From positions 117,947,033 to 118,011,032 of the forward strand of contig NC_089495.1 of NCBI RefSeq assembly GCF_036850765.1: DNA of 64,000 bases, read 5' to 3'. Positions 11,664-22,609 of this stretch are shown here, piece after piece (the stretch's first letter is position 1; every line of letters begins with the position of its first letter). A program made the position numbers and the translations under genes. This DNA is from Saccopteryx bilineata (Eukaryota > Chordata > Mammalia > Chiroptera > Emballonuridae). A model generated the notes under the pieces. It saw only the letters and a program-made list of their open reading frames with translations. It did not search any database and was not told the origin of the DNA.

Positions 11664-12077
11664 TATGTGTGTGTGTGTGTGTGTGACAGAGAGAGAGACA
11701 GAGAAAGAAAGAGACAGGAAGGAAAAGGGATGAAAAGCATCAACTTTTCATTGAGGCACCTTCGTTGTTCATTGATTGCTTTCTCACATGTGTCTTGACC
11801 GGTGGCTACAGCAGAGCCAGTGACCCCTTGCTCAAGCCAGCAACCTTGGGCTGAAGCCAGCAACCTTGGGCTGAAACCAGCAACCTTGGCTGAAGCCAGC
11901 GACCATGGGGTCATGTCTATGATTCTAAGCTCAAGCCAGTAACCCCACGCTCAAGCTGGTGAGCCGTGCTCAAGCCGGATGAGCCCACACTCAAGCCGGA
12001 GACCTTGCGGTTTCAAACCTGGGTCCTCTGGGTCCCAATCTGATGCTCTATCCATTGCGCCACCGCCTGCAGGCTAA
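11664..12077 (-). mobile_element. Bat SINE, type B, minus strand, with GT microsatellite tail
   Basis: A (GT)n run at 11664-11684 is followed by 'gacagagagagagacagag', repeated 'ccagcaaccttggctgaagc' blocks, and 'gctctatccattgcgccaccgcctgcaggc' (the reverse of the head). The reverse complement matches the type B copies in order. Confidence 0.88.
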
Positions 12078-12636
12078 CCCTACTCTTTTTCACCTCAAGA
12101 CTTCTTTCATATAATAGCCTACAGATTTCACAATATTCTTTCTGTCTAGTATTAAGTCTTGCTTTCAACAATGCCCCAAAATATGTTCTTCACATATTCC
12201 TAGTAATTATCAAACTACCTTTATACAACATTCAAGTTGACTCCATGTAAAAGCTGTGTAAAAATTAAAAAGAGAATAAACCAAAAAAGAAAATGAACTC
12301 AGACAACCAGTGATGTGAGTAAACCACATCTGGGCTGTGGACAAAAGCACCTACCTGCCTTGCTCAAATAATCTCCCATCCCCGTAAACACCTTTGTTCC
12401 ACCCAATGTATACCGAGTCCTCATTTCTAGAACCTATCCACCTGTACCAATGTCCCCGCTTTTAAAAACATGTTACTGTCCTGCCACCTTCAGAACACCT
12501 CAGTAATCCACAACAATGCCCTAACAAAGCCTTTACTTATCAGCCCTTGCTCTCAGACCAAGGACATCCAGGTAAACTGATCTGCTCAGAATGTTAAAAC
12601 TGTATTCTAAATTATCATCACAGCCTCATCTTCTAG
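12078..12636. other. SPART intron 2, unique sequence
   Basis: No recognised element lies between the SINE and the MER20-like sequence. Confidence 0.5.
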
Positions 12637-12862
12637 ACCAGGATTCTCAGCCTTGGCATGACTGATATTTTGGGTTGGATAATTTTTTGTGATTGGAAGA
12701 TATCTGATTTAGATGTTTGGTGGCACCCCTGACCTCCATCTATCATATGCCAATAGCAGCAGCATACTCCCTCCTCCCAGTTATGACAGTGAAAATTGTT
12801 TTCAGGGTTGTCAAAATGTCCCAGGGGAGGGGAGATCATCCCTGGGTGAGATCCACTCTTCT
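12637..12862 (+). mobile_element. MER20-like hAT-Charlie relic
   Basis: It reads 'ggattctcagccttggcatgactgatattttgggttggat', then 'ggtggcacccctgacctcc' and 'caaaatgtcccaggggaggggagatcatccctggg'. This order is what I recall for MER20, an ancient eutherian non-autonomous hAT of about 220 bp. It is diverged, as expected for an old element. Confidence 0.7.
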
Positions 12863-12877
12863 AGACTCTGGACCAGT

Positions 12878-13290
12878 ATAAGGCTGGTGGTCACAGCCAT
12901 GCAGTTCACACTGGATTTGGGCAGATGGTAAAGGAACTGTGGAACCAGAGGATGGTGGGCCATTCCATTTATTAGTCTTGCAACTGTGAATGAGCAAGCA
13001 GGCAGGGAAAACTGCTTCCCTCTCTCAGGGCTGAGGGGCAAACAGGCCGATGGTAGGGGACCCCTTCTTGGGCAGACAACAGCAAAAAGTGGCATCTCCC
13101 AATGGCGGCAGTCAATCTACAATGCCAGCCTGACCCAGACACGTGGTGCTGCCCCGTGCTTATGCACCAATGAGGCAAAGTACAAGGGAGCAAGCCTAAC
13201 ATACTTGTTTGCCCAACAGCCAGGGTTAGCCCAGTTCAGCCCCTCAGCTGGAGCATGGCCCCATCTGTGGGAATTTACAGTTATATATCA
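12878..13290 (-). mobile_element. LTR fragment related to the ERV-L/S-like LTRs at 38 kb and 54-63 kb
   Basis: On the minus strand it contains AATAAATGG, then GCCCACCAT, CTGGTTCCA and CCATCTGCCC, and ends near ...CCAGCCTTATA. The same string order closes the LTRs at 37982-38501 and 54217-54862. The 3' end is near 12878. The 5' end is uncertain, perhaps about 13290. It lies in SPART intron 2, 300 bp from exon 2. Confidence 0.65.
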
Positions 13291-13587
13291 ACATAAATCC
13301 TGTTTAAACTTAAAGTTATTAGATTAGGTTTCTTCTCTAAAGAATTAAAAATTGAAGACCTGAATAACAAATTTAATACTAAAACAAAACCTTGTGTGTT
13401 AAAAAAAAGCCTATCAAACACAAACAGGCATTCAAAGCTCATAAATTTCATGTATTTAAATGGAACTAGGCTTTACAACGATCTTTTCCTTTTGCACTTA
13501 TTGCCTGTACCCATTATAAATGTTAACAAACAAAAATGTTATTTTTGCACATATTTCAAATTATGCTTACATCTCTCTTTGGCTTAC

Positions 13588-14394
13588 CTGAAGAAACCCT
13601 GGAGGACGGTTTAGGAATGTATCAAGGGAATTATCCAAGAATCTCACGATCCGAAGGTACCCAGGATATGAAGGTGCACTAACCTCCCCTGCAGGGTTTA
13701 CAAAAAAAATCTGCACTCCGTTTGGTATCAAAATCAACTCATCTGCATCCAGCCCTAAGGTCTCAAGAGGAGGTGGCTGGGAATGGTTCCTGTAAAAGTC
13801 TTCTCCCACGGAGGCAAACTCCCCAGATTCCGTCCCGTAGGACACGGTGTAGTGCCCCTCGGCAGCCTGGGGCGTGTAAGCAGGCGGGGCCTCGGCGGGA
13901 CTGCTCTGAGGCTGCGAGCACAGAGCAGCAGGGGTGCACGCCGCCCCGGGGCTGGCCGCCGAGGTGCTGCCATCTACCTCCGCGTGCTGAGGGGAACTCA
14001 AGGACTGAGGCTCCGGTAACTTTCCAGACAGGTCTTTAGGGGGAAATTCTGGGTATAACTTTGGCACCTCCTGAAGGTCGTTCCGCAGAGAGGTGGCCAG
14101 ACCCTTCTCTAGAATCTCCAACCTGGTGCGCACGTTCTGCAGCGTCTCCTTCATCTTCTGCTGCATCTGCCTAGCGGATTCCCACCCGGGACCTGCGTGC
14201 TCTGGGTCTGTGGATGAGATGCTGATTCCCCTGAGCAGGTGTCCTATTCCTTGCTTATAGTAGTTCTTTGCTTCTTCCTTCTGACCTAACTCATCTGTAT
14301 TCAGTCCTTTATTGACAAATAAAAAGGCCTTCTGATATGCTTCCTTGATGACCTTAATTTCGGCAGGTTCTCCATTCTGTGGCTCTTGCTCCAT
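13588..14394 (-). CDS. SPART: SPART (spartin) coding exon 2: start codon, MIT domain, PPAY motif
   Basis: 807 coding bp, 269 codons, starting at ATG 14394-14392. The exon acceptor is TTTTGCAG just upstream, so the exon itself begins at 14396. The donor is TTCAG|GTAAGCC after 13588. Spartin is an endosomal and lipid-droplet protein that recruits HECT E3 ligases; loss causes Troyer syndrome in humans. Residues about 10-95 form the MIT domain (helical; AYQKAFLFVNKGLNTDELGQ and YYKQGIGHLLRG are visible), which binds ESCRT-III IST1. PPAY at 170-173 is the WW-domain ligand. Residues about 220-269 (GVQIFFVNPAGEV, YLRIVRFLDNS) form the conserved central region that continues into exon 3. An in-frame ATG lies nine codons upstream at 14421, but it is beyond the acceptor, so MEQEPQNGE is the start. 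There are no stops or frameshifts. Confidence 0.97.
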
Positions 14395-14396
14395 TT

Positions 14397-14884
14397 CTGC
14401 AAAACAGGAAATTATCTTCAATTATCTTACTTAGCTGTTTGTGTACTTATTATTTTCTTCTACCTAAATCTACTTCAAGAGGACCCGAGCCTTGTTTGTC
14501 TTGTTCACTGCTTATTCCCTAAGCCTACTGTTAGATCTGACATAGAGAAAGCACTCTGTATGCAATCGTTGAATGGATAAACAATGCACTTGGTCCTAAA
14601 TATCATTTTAAATAAAAACAGAAGAGGAATAAGGCAGAATACACCTACTGAATAATTTTCTTGTTCCAGTTTCTTGTAAAAAATAAATGTCTTAATCACT
14701 TATCTTTAAGCTTGAAACCAAAGTGTCATTCTAAAATTCATTATAATATAAATGAGGTTGAACCATACATTGGAGATGACAGAAATGAAAAAAAAATAGC
14801 TGGATGAAGCTTTAAAGTAACCCCACTTCCATTTAAAGCTGGCAGGCTACTCACATGCAGTTAGCTCCCTCCCAAAACTCCATT
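14397..14884. other. SPART intron 1 next to exon 2, unique sequence
   Basis: Polypyrimidine tract and branch-site region of the exon 2 acceptor, then AT-rich DNA with no recognised repeat. Confidence 0.5.
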
Positions 14885-15540
14885 AAAATCTCTAAGAAGA
14901 TCATTAAAAAGGCATAACCGTTCTTTTTAATGAGAAAAAGGCATGAACAAACACTTCACAAAAGAACATTCAAATGGCACACAAAAAGTATTCAACACAT
15001 TGTTCCCTCAGGGAAATAAATCCAAAATCCAGGTCAGTGTGACCACACGCTTACCTTACCACACAGTTAAAATTGCAAAGACTGACAAGTGTTAGAGAAG
15101 ACAGCAAATGGAATTCTCAAACTTTGCTGATGTAAGTGAAAAATGGTACTACAAACACGACAGAAAACTGGCAATTTCTACTAAAGCTAAACATCCACCT
15201 GCTCTATGGCCCAGCAATTCCCCTCATTTGTACATAACCAAGAGAAATGAATGAACATGCACACCAAAAACATGTATGATAATATTGATAGCAGCTTCAT
15301 TCACAAAAGCCAAAAATTTGAAACAACTCATACACCAACCCACGGGAGAAGGGAGAAACGGTAGTATGTTTTTACAATGCAATAATGCACAGGAACTAAA
15401 AAATAAATAAACAAACCAACGCCTACAACACCGACAAATCTCACCAATTCTTGAGAGCTAAAGAAGCCAAACAAGAAAGACTGCATGTTAAGACTACACA
15501 ATATATGAATAATTCTATACAATTAAAGTTTAAAAGTAGG
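14885..15540 (+). mobile_element. Old L1 3'-end fragment (L1M-like)
   Basis: Strings typical of the L1 ORF2 C-terminus in degraded form: 'aaaaggcatgaacaaacacttc', 'tctatggcccagcaattcccct', 'gatagcagcttcattcac' and 'caatgcaataatgcacagg'. It is heavily diverged, with no target duplication found. Confidence 0.65.
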
Positions 15541-15547
15541 CAAAACT

Positions 15548-16008
15548 ACTGTATAATCTATATAAATAAAAACGTAAATGTTCGTTTGTTCAAAATCTTA
15601 TATCTCTGAAAGTTCTTCACCGATTGCTTTGAAATTTTGGCACAACATTGCATTCGAATATGCATGTGTTTTTATGTTTTTATATACCTACTATTATATA
15701 GATTTCACACCTGTGACAGGTAAAAACATGTTTTTGAAAAACAGTGCCATCTGTTGGACATAAAAGCAACACACTACTAAATATTTTACGATTCCATTTC
15801 AATGTTATGGGAGAAATATAAATTGCACATGGCTGAAGATATTTTCCATTGAATACGCAAGGAAAATTCAAATATGAACTCTTAGGTTTCATTTCTTTAA
15901 CCCTGCCAACACAAGTTTCGTTTCAAGCTTGCGGCAGGTGACCAACCACAAAGGAATGTCTGATGTCACAATTCCAATGAAGTAATGGACGGTTGAAACT
16001 GCTGATGA
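15548..16008 (+). mobile_element. Helitron-like segment (putative 5' end at 15548)
   Basis: It begins TCTATATAAATAAAAACG after an A, like the 5' TC end of Helitrons inserted between A and T. 'gttcgtttgttcaaaatctt', 'gaaattttggcacaacattgc' and 'ctgtgacaggtaaaaac' follow. This order resembles Helitron 5' sequences in other animals from memory. I cannot find the expected CTRR 3' end with a hairpin. The segment is cut on the right by the SINE at 16012, so the call is tentative. Confidence 0.42.
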
Positions 16009-16011
16009 TTG

Positions 16012-16398
16012 GCCCTGGCCGGTTTGCTCAGTGGTAGAGCATCGGCCTAGCGTGCAGAAGTCCCGGGCTCGATTCCCAGCCAGGGCACACAGGAGAAGCG
16101 CCCATCTGCTTCTCCACCCCTCCCCTCTCCTTCCTCTCTGTCTCTCTCTTCCCCTCCTGCAGCCGAGGCTCCACTGGAGCAAAGATGGCCCGGGCACTGG
16201 GGATGGCTCTGTGGTCTCTGCCTCAGGTGCTAGAGTGGCTCTGGTCACGGCAGAGCAACGCCCCGGATGGGCAGAGCATCGCCCCTTGGTGGGCGTGCCG
16301 GGTGGATCCCGGTCAGGCGCATGCGGGAGTCTGTCTGACTGTCTCCCCATTTCCAGCTTCAGAAAAATACAAAAAAAGCCCAAAAAACAAAAAACAAA
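16012..16398 (+). mobile_element. Bat SINE, type A, near full length
   Basis: gccctggccggtttgctcag head, 'cgggctcgattcccagccagg' B box, 'gtgccgggtggatcccggtc', and a 'cttcagaaaaatac' end with an A-rich tail. It shows little divergence from the other type A copies. Confidence 0.92.
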
Positions 16399-16517
16399 TG
16401 TACAACATAGATCATATATGGCTCACGACGTCTAAAATATTTACCTGAAACATTACAAAAAAAATGTTACTAAGCCATCCCCCTACAGAGTTAGTCTGAT
16501 TCCAAAACTAATCATCT

Positions 16518-16556
16518 AGATCAGAGTTTCTCAACTTTGGTATAATTGGCATTTTG
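16518..16556 (+). mobile_element. MER20-like fragment cut by a SINE
   Basis: 'agtttctcaactttggtataattggcattttgggctggat' matches the left end of a MER20-type element and stops where a type B SINE body starts. Confidence 0.55.
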
Positions 16557-16857
16557 GGCTGGATAAGAGCGTCAGACTGGGATGCGGAGGACTCAGGTTC
16601 GAAACCCCAAGGTCGCCGGATTGAGTGTAGGCTCATTGGTTTGAGCATGGGCTCACCAGCTTGAGCTTGGGGTTGCTGGCTTGAGCATGGGTCACTGACT
16701 TAAGCCCAAAGGTCGCTGGCTTGAGCAAGTGGTCACTTGCTCTGCTGTGCCCCCTGGTCAAGGCACATATGAGAATAAAAGCAATGAATCTCTCTCCCTT
16801 CCTGTCTGTCTGTCCCTATCTGTCCCTCTCTCTGTCTCTCTCTGTCAAAAAAAAAGA
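16557..16857 (+). mobile_element. Bat SINE, type B, 5'-truncated
   Basis: Starts inside the head at 'agagcgtcagactgggatgcgg', continues with 'gctggcttgagcatgg' blocks and 'ctgtctgtccctatctgtcc', and ends in poly-A at 16848-16854. Confidence 0.85.
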
Positions 16858-17324
16858 CTTTGTTCAAGGAGGCACACTTATCTCTATCTACTTGATACCC
16901 TATGACAATGGAAAACTCTCTGAACTTAGTCAAATGTACCCTGGGCAGCAAAACCATCCTTGCTGATAACCACTGCTCAAACCGGAATGTGTACCCCTGA
17001 AGCATCTGAAAACTTTTAAGAAAAAAGCTTCCAGATTCCTCAGCTCCCATTTGGTAAACCTCACTAACCATGACCTGCCTAGCTTGAGTGTGGGGACTGC
17101 AGCCTCATTACCATGCTGATTTTTTTTCTCTCTCCCAAGATCCATTCACAACCTTCCCACTTCACAAAACAGTCATACCTCACATACATTCCTATTTTTA
17201 CTATGGTTCATTATCCCAGGATAGAAAGCTCCCTAGGTGGAACTGCACACACAAAAAAAGTCAAAGGTACTGAAATCAAAGGTATTTAAGACTTTGATTA
17301 AATTTAGCTTTAAATCTAAACTCT

Positions 17325-17800
17325 AGAAACCCCCCGTGCCCGGTCTGGTCCTAGTCTCTCCCCTTGGCTCATCAGCAAGCCGGAGGCAGAAGGCAGCAAG
17401 AAGTAGAAGACAAAGTAAAGATCCCACAGTGGAAACCTATGGCAAGCTAAAGATAGTTGACCTAAGTTGTGTTTCAGCTCCTAACTCATAAGGTAGAACA
17501 ACCCCCTGGCTACTTTCCCATGAAACCAGACAGAGGGATGTCAGAACTATCCTCAAGACCTAAAGAAATTATTACCTTTAACCTCTGACCAATGAACTCC
17601 CAGCATGACCTCCAACCCCCTAATCCATACCAATGTGTCTTGTAACTTTGCCCTGTATAATCTGTAACCTACATATAGGCCATAGGGGAGTTTGGGATTT
17701 TGAGCACTAGTTTCCCATTCTCCTGAGTGGCACCCTTCTCCACTGCAGTGCTTGGTGTTTGGCTCTGCTACCTCCAGGTGAATGAACTCTTTCTGTTAAT
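17325..17800 (+). mobile_element. Probable class I (gammaretrovirus-type) solo LTR
   Basis: Its style is that of a gamma LTR: 'aaccagacagagggatgtcagaac', 'ctctgaccaatgaactcccagc', a 'ccctgtataatctgtaacc' promoter-like stretch and a 'tggcacccttctccactgcagtgc' U5-like region. The boundaries and target duplication are not resolved. Confidence 0.45.
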
Positions 17801-18170
17801 AATGTTGTTGATTTTAATTTAGAAGACTTTAATTATCCATCTCATTATGACAAATTTCCACTAAATGTCTCCTTTTCATATTTAATTATTATATCAAAAC
17901 CCATCAGGCATTCTAATTTTCTGACCAGCTATTACTACCTCTAATAACTCAACCTAGATGAAAATAACTTTTGGAGTTAAAGTCAGAAGAAATTTCTAAA
18001 ATGTTTCAACTTAAAAACTATTATTAAAATATGTATGACAATAAAAAACTTTCAAGCATAAAGAAATTACATTAAGACCCAAATGCCCTAGGCAGCAGCA
18101 GCAGAGGGGATGGCAGGCCTGCAGACAGACCATACCTAGGGAACACAGAGGCCACACCCAGTGGACTCCA

Positions 18171-18889
18171 GTGGCCAAAACCTTCTTTTACACAGACAAA
18201 ATGAGAAGGCAGAGAAATGCAACACAAATGAATCAAGAGAAATCCCCAGAAAAGGACCTGAATGAGTCAGATATAACCAAATTACCAGATGTAGAGTTTA
18301 AAATAATGATTGGTAGGATGCTCAAAGATCTTAGAACAACAATAGATGGTCATTACAAACACCTAAATATGGAGATAGCAAATATAAAAAGGACATTGAA
18401 AAAATAAAAAAGAATCAGTCAGAAATGACAAATACAATATCAGAAATGAAGAACACAATGGAAGGAATTAAAAGCAAGATAGATGAAGCTGAGAATCAGA
18501 TCAGCAAGTTAGAGGACAAGATAAATGATGGCACGAAAGCAGAGCAGAAAAAAGAAAAGAGACTCAAACAGTCTGAGGAAACTCTAAGAGAGCTCTGTGA
18601 CAACATGAAGAGAAATAACATCCGCATCATAGGGGTTCCTGAAGAAGCAGAGAAAGAACAAGGGATAGAGACTTTGTTCAAACATATCATAGCTGAAAAC
18701 TTCCCTAAATTAAGGCAGGAAATCATCTCACAAGTTCAAGAAGCACAGAGAACTCCATTAAAGAGAAACCCAGAGAAATCTACACCAAGACACATCATAA
18801 TTAAAATACCAAAGCTAAATGATAAAGAGAAAATATTAAAAGCTGCTGGAAAAAAAAAAAGACTGTCACCTACAAAGGAGCCCCCATAA
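18171..18889 (+). pseudogene. L1 ORF1 (copy A), frameshifted
   Basis: ORF1p is the RNA-binding chaperone of L1. Reading begins MAKTFFYTDKMRRQRNATQ. A stop after LKK at 18405 breaks the first 78 codons from the next open stretch (18425-18889), which holds the coiled coil (MKNTMEGIKSKIDEAENQIS) and the RRM-like region (RNNIRIIGVPEEAEKEQG). A second break lies in the poly-A run near 18850, before the C-terminal domain. Confidence 0.9.
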
Positions 18890-20532
18890 GGATGATTTCC
18901 AACTTCTCAACAGAAACACTTGAGGCCAGAAGGGAATAGCAAGAAATATTCAAAGTAATGCAAACAAGAGCCTACAACCAAGACTACTTTATCCAACAAG
19001 GCTATCGTTTAAAATTGAAGGAGAAATAAAAAGCTTTCCAGACAAAAAAAAAAAAAAAAAAAAAACTCAAGGAATTCACTACAACCAAACCAATGCTGCA
19101 AGAAATGCTAAGGGGCCTGTTGTAAACAGATCAAAGGAGAAAAAGAATATAGCAAAAGAGAAATACAGTTTTAAAGAATAAAATGGCAATAAACAATTAC
19201 ATATCAATAATAACCTTAAATATAAATGGATTAAATGATCTGATCAAAAGACATAGGGTAGCTGTGTAGATAAGAAAACAGGACCCATACATATGCTGTC
19301 TACAAGAGACACACCTTAAAACAAAACATGCACATAGACTGAAGATAAAAGAATGGAAAAAAATATTTCACACACATGGAAATGAAAAAAAAGCTGGGGT
19401 AGCAATACTTATATCAGACAAAATGGACTTTAAAACAAAGACTATAGTAAGAGATAAAGAAGGTCACTACATAATGATAAAGGGAGCAATACAACAGGAA
19501 GATATAACCATTATAAATATCTACGCACCTAATACAGGAGCACCTAAATATATAAAGCAGACTTGGATGGATTTAAAGGGCGAGACCAACAGCAATACTA
19601 TAATAGGCAATTTCAATACCCCACTAACATCACTAGATAGATCCTCAAGAAAGAAAATTAACAAAGAAACAGCCGACTTAAAGGGCATACTAGATCAACT
19701 TGATTTAATAGATATCTTCAGAACCTTTCACCCTAAAGCAGCAGAATATACAATCTTTTCAAGTGCTCATGGTACATTCTCTAGGATAGACCACATGTTA
19801 GGGCACAAAAGCGGCCTCAACAAATTTAAGAAGATTGAAATCATATCGAGCACTTTCTCTGATCACAATGGCATGAAAATAGAAATCAACCACAACAGAA
19901 AAACTGAAAAATACTCAAACACTTGGAAACTAAATAGCATGTTATTAAATAACAAATGGGTTAACAATGAGATCAAAGAAGACATAAAAAAATTCCTAGA
20001 AACGAACAATAATGAGCATACATCAACTCAAAATTTATGGGACACAGCAAAAGCAGTCCTGAGAGGGAAGTTCATAGTATTACAGGCATACCTTAAAAAG
20101 CTAGAAAAAGCTCAAATAAACAACTTGACCCTGCATCTAAAAGAACTAAAAAATGAACAGCAAGTAAAGCCCAGAGCTAGTAGAAGGAAGGAAATAATAA
20201 AGATCATAGCAGAAATAAATGACATAGAGGCTAAAGAAACAATACAGAGAATCAATGAAACCAAGAGCTGGTTCTTTGAAAACGTAAACAGGAACAATTA
20301 ACCTTTAACCAGATTCACCAAGAAAAAAAGAGAGAGGAGGACTCAAATAAATAAAATTAGAAATGAGAGTGGAGAAATAACAACTGACACAACAGAAATA
20401 CAAAACTGTATTGTAAGAAAATACTATGAAGAACTGTATGCCAAAAAAATTAGACAACCTAGATGAAATGGACAAATTCCTTGAAACATATAATCTTCCA
20501 AAAATTAATCTGGAAGAATCAGAAAACCTAAA

Positions 20533-20984
20533 TGTCACAGTCCAGCCATGACAAGTCTGTTCTGGGGTCCTCGAATGGGAAAAGGTATGGAATTAAATAA
20601 ATGACAGACAGAGAATTAAAGATACATACATAAAGATGGGTTTGGGAGGACCACACAGCGAGCAGTCTCTACTGCTCCTAAGCCGATGCAATGGCTGCCC
20701 CTAGAAGCTCATCTGTCTATCTTTATGCTGGGAAAAAAACGTGGTCCATTAGAAATTCAACTGTTTCCAAGACAACTCAAAGACAACCCCCACCATACCA
20801 TTTAGATCTAACTTTGCACCAATAAGAAACTAGCTTCCAGCCTCTTCCGGAGAACATGGGTGGGATAAGCAATAATCAGGTATAGCTCTTTGTTAACTGG
20901 GCAGGTGAGATGGGTGGTTAGGCCCAGCACCTGTCCCCTGGATATAAAAACACCCTGTTTATATTTCGGTCCCCAACACCTACA
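20533..20984 (-). mobile_element. Solo LTR inserted in L1 copy A
   Basis: Comparison with the L1 copy at about 49190 shows extra DNA placed between 'gaaaaccta' and 'attacaacaaatgag'. On the minus strand it starts TGTAGGTGTTGGGG and ends GGACTGTGACA, a TG...CA pair. A TATA-like TATAAACAGGG lies near its start. The flanks are taaa and caaa, an imperfect 4-bp duplication. Confidence 0.75.
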
Positions 20985-21805
20985 CAAACCGATTACAACA
21001 AATGAGATTGAAACAGTTATAAAAAAAACTCCCCAAAAAGAAAAGTCCTGGGCCTGATGGCTTCACAAGTGAATTCTACCAAATATTCAAACAAGAATTA
21101 ACTCCTATCCTTCTCAAGCTATTTCAAAAAATTCATGAGGAAGGAAGACTTCCAAGCTCCTTTTATGAAGTGAGCATAATTCTGATTCCAAAACCAGGCA
21201 AAGACAACATAAAGAAAGAAAATTATAGGCCAATATCTCTGAGGAATTTAGATGCTAAAATCCTCAACAAAATATTAGCAAACCGAATCCAGCAATATAT
21301 GAAAAAAATCATACACCATGATCAAGTGGGATTTATTCTTGGGAGGCAAGGCTGGTACAATATTTATAAATCAATCAATGTGATTCATCACATAAACAAA
21401 AGGAAGGAGAAAATCCACATGATACTTTCAATAGATGCAGAAAAAACATTTGATAAAATCCAACAACCATTTATGATCAAAACTCTCAGCAAAGTGGGAA
21501 TACAGGGAACATACCTCAACATGATAAAGGTCATCTATGACAAACCCACAGCCAACATCATACTCAATGGGCGAAAATTAAAAGCAATCCCCTTAAGATC
21601 AGGAACAAGGCAGGGGTGCCCCCTTTCACCACTCTTATTCAACATAGTTCTGGAAGTCCTAGCCACAGCAATCAGACAAGAAAAAGAAATAAAAGGCACC
21701 CAAATTGGAAAAGAAGAAGTAAAACTATCATTATTTGCAGATGATATGATATTGTATATAGAAAACCCTACAGTCTCAGTCAAAAAACTACTGGACCTGA
21801 TCAAA

Positions 21806-22609
21806 TGTTGTAGTAATATAAGGTTATAGTAATTAAATATAGAAAGATATAAAAATATGGAAGATATATAAAAGTAATTAAAAGGATATTATTAAAAATA
21901 ATTATTAAAATTAAGTAAAGTTATGCCAATTGGATAGGAATTAATATAGTGGCTTAGTGCCATAACTCTGTAATGTGATAAACAGATTCTGACTTTCAAG
22001 CTGAGCCCAGTTAGTATGTGTGTGTGAAGTTATACATAGATAAGAAGTGGCTTGGTGTTATTTACATTAACTTTGTAAATTAATGAAAATAAGAACATCT
22101 TAAAAAGTGGTTTAATGTAAACATTTCAGTAGATTGACATAAAGGGGGTTCCCTGTGAGGAACTCCCAAAAGGTGGTTTGAGGTGATAATCCTGTAGATT
22201 GACACCTGTTAGGAGGTGCTAGCCAGAAAGAGTACTAAAGCTGAGCCCCCCGGTGCTGCAGTAGTTGCCCAGACTCCAACGTTGTTGTGGACTGTCTCCA
22301 CGCCACTCTGAGCTCTGACCAAAGCCAGCCGAGAGGAGCTTGTCGACAGGGCCCCCTTAAGCTGTACCCAGGCACGCCAAAAGGATTTGTGAGTGCTAAA
22401 TTGCCTGTGTGATTATTGCAACTAATTTGTATGTCGGTCGTATCTTTCCTCCGGTGGCATTTAACAGTAGCATCCTCATAGCCGCCTCAAGAGTAGTCTC
22501 GAAGAGGCTGCCAGCCCTGCTGATAAGCAGGAGTGTACAACTGCATGGGGAAGTCGAATCAGGGAGGCCTGATCAACATAGAGCTTGGGCTCTACTGTCT
22601 ACTGGGACA
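21806..22609 (+). mobile_element. Solo LTR inserted in L1 copy A
   Basis: 804 bp absent from the sister L1 (compare about 50007). It starts TGTTGTAGTAATATAAGG and ends CTACTGGGACA, with flanks tcaaa and tcaat (a 5-bp target duplication with one mismatch). It has an AT-rich 5' half and a GC-rich 3' half, as in a retroviral U3-R-U5. Confidence 0.8.

Noticed and set aside
16031..16435. Open frames of 100-160 codons in type A SINEs (also near 5700, 8019, 28506 and 45172)
   Set aside because: The same translation recurs in every SINE copy because the SINE body is stop-poor; it is not a gene family.
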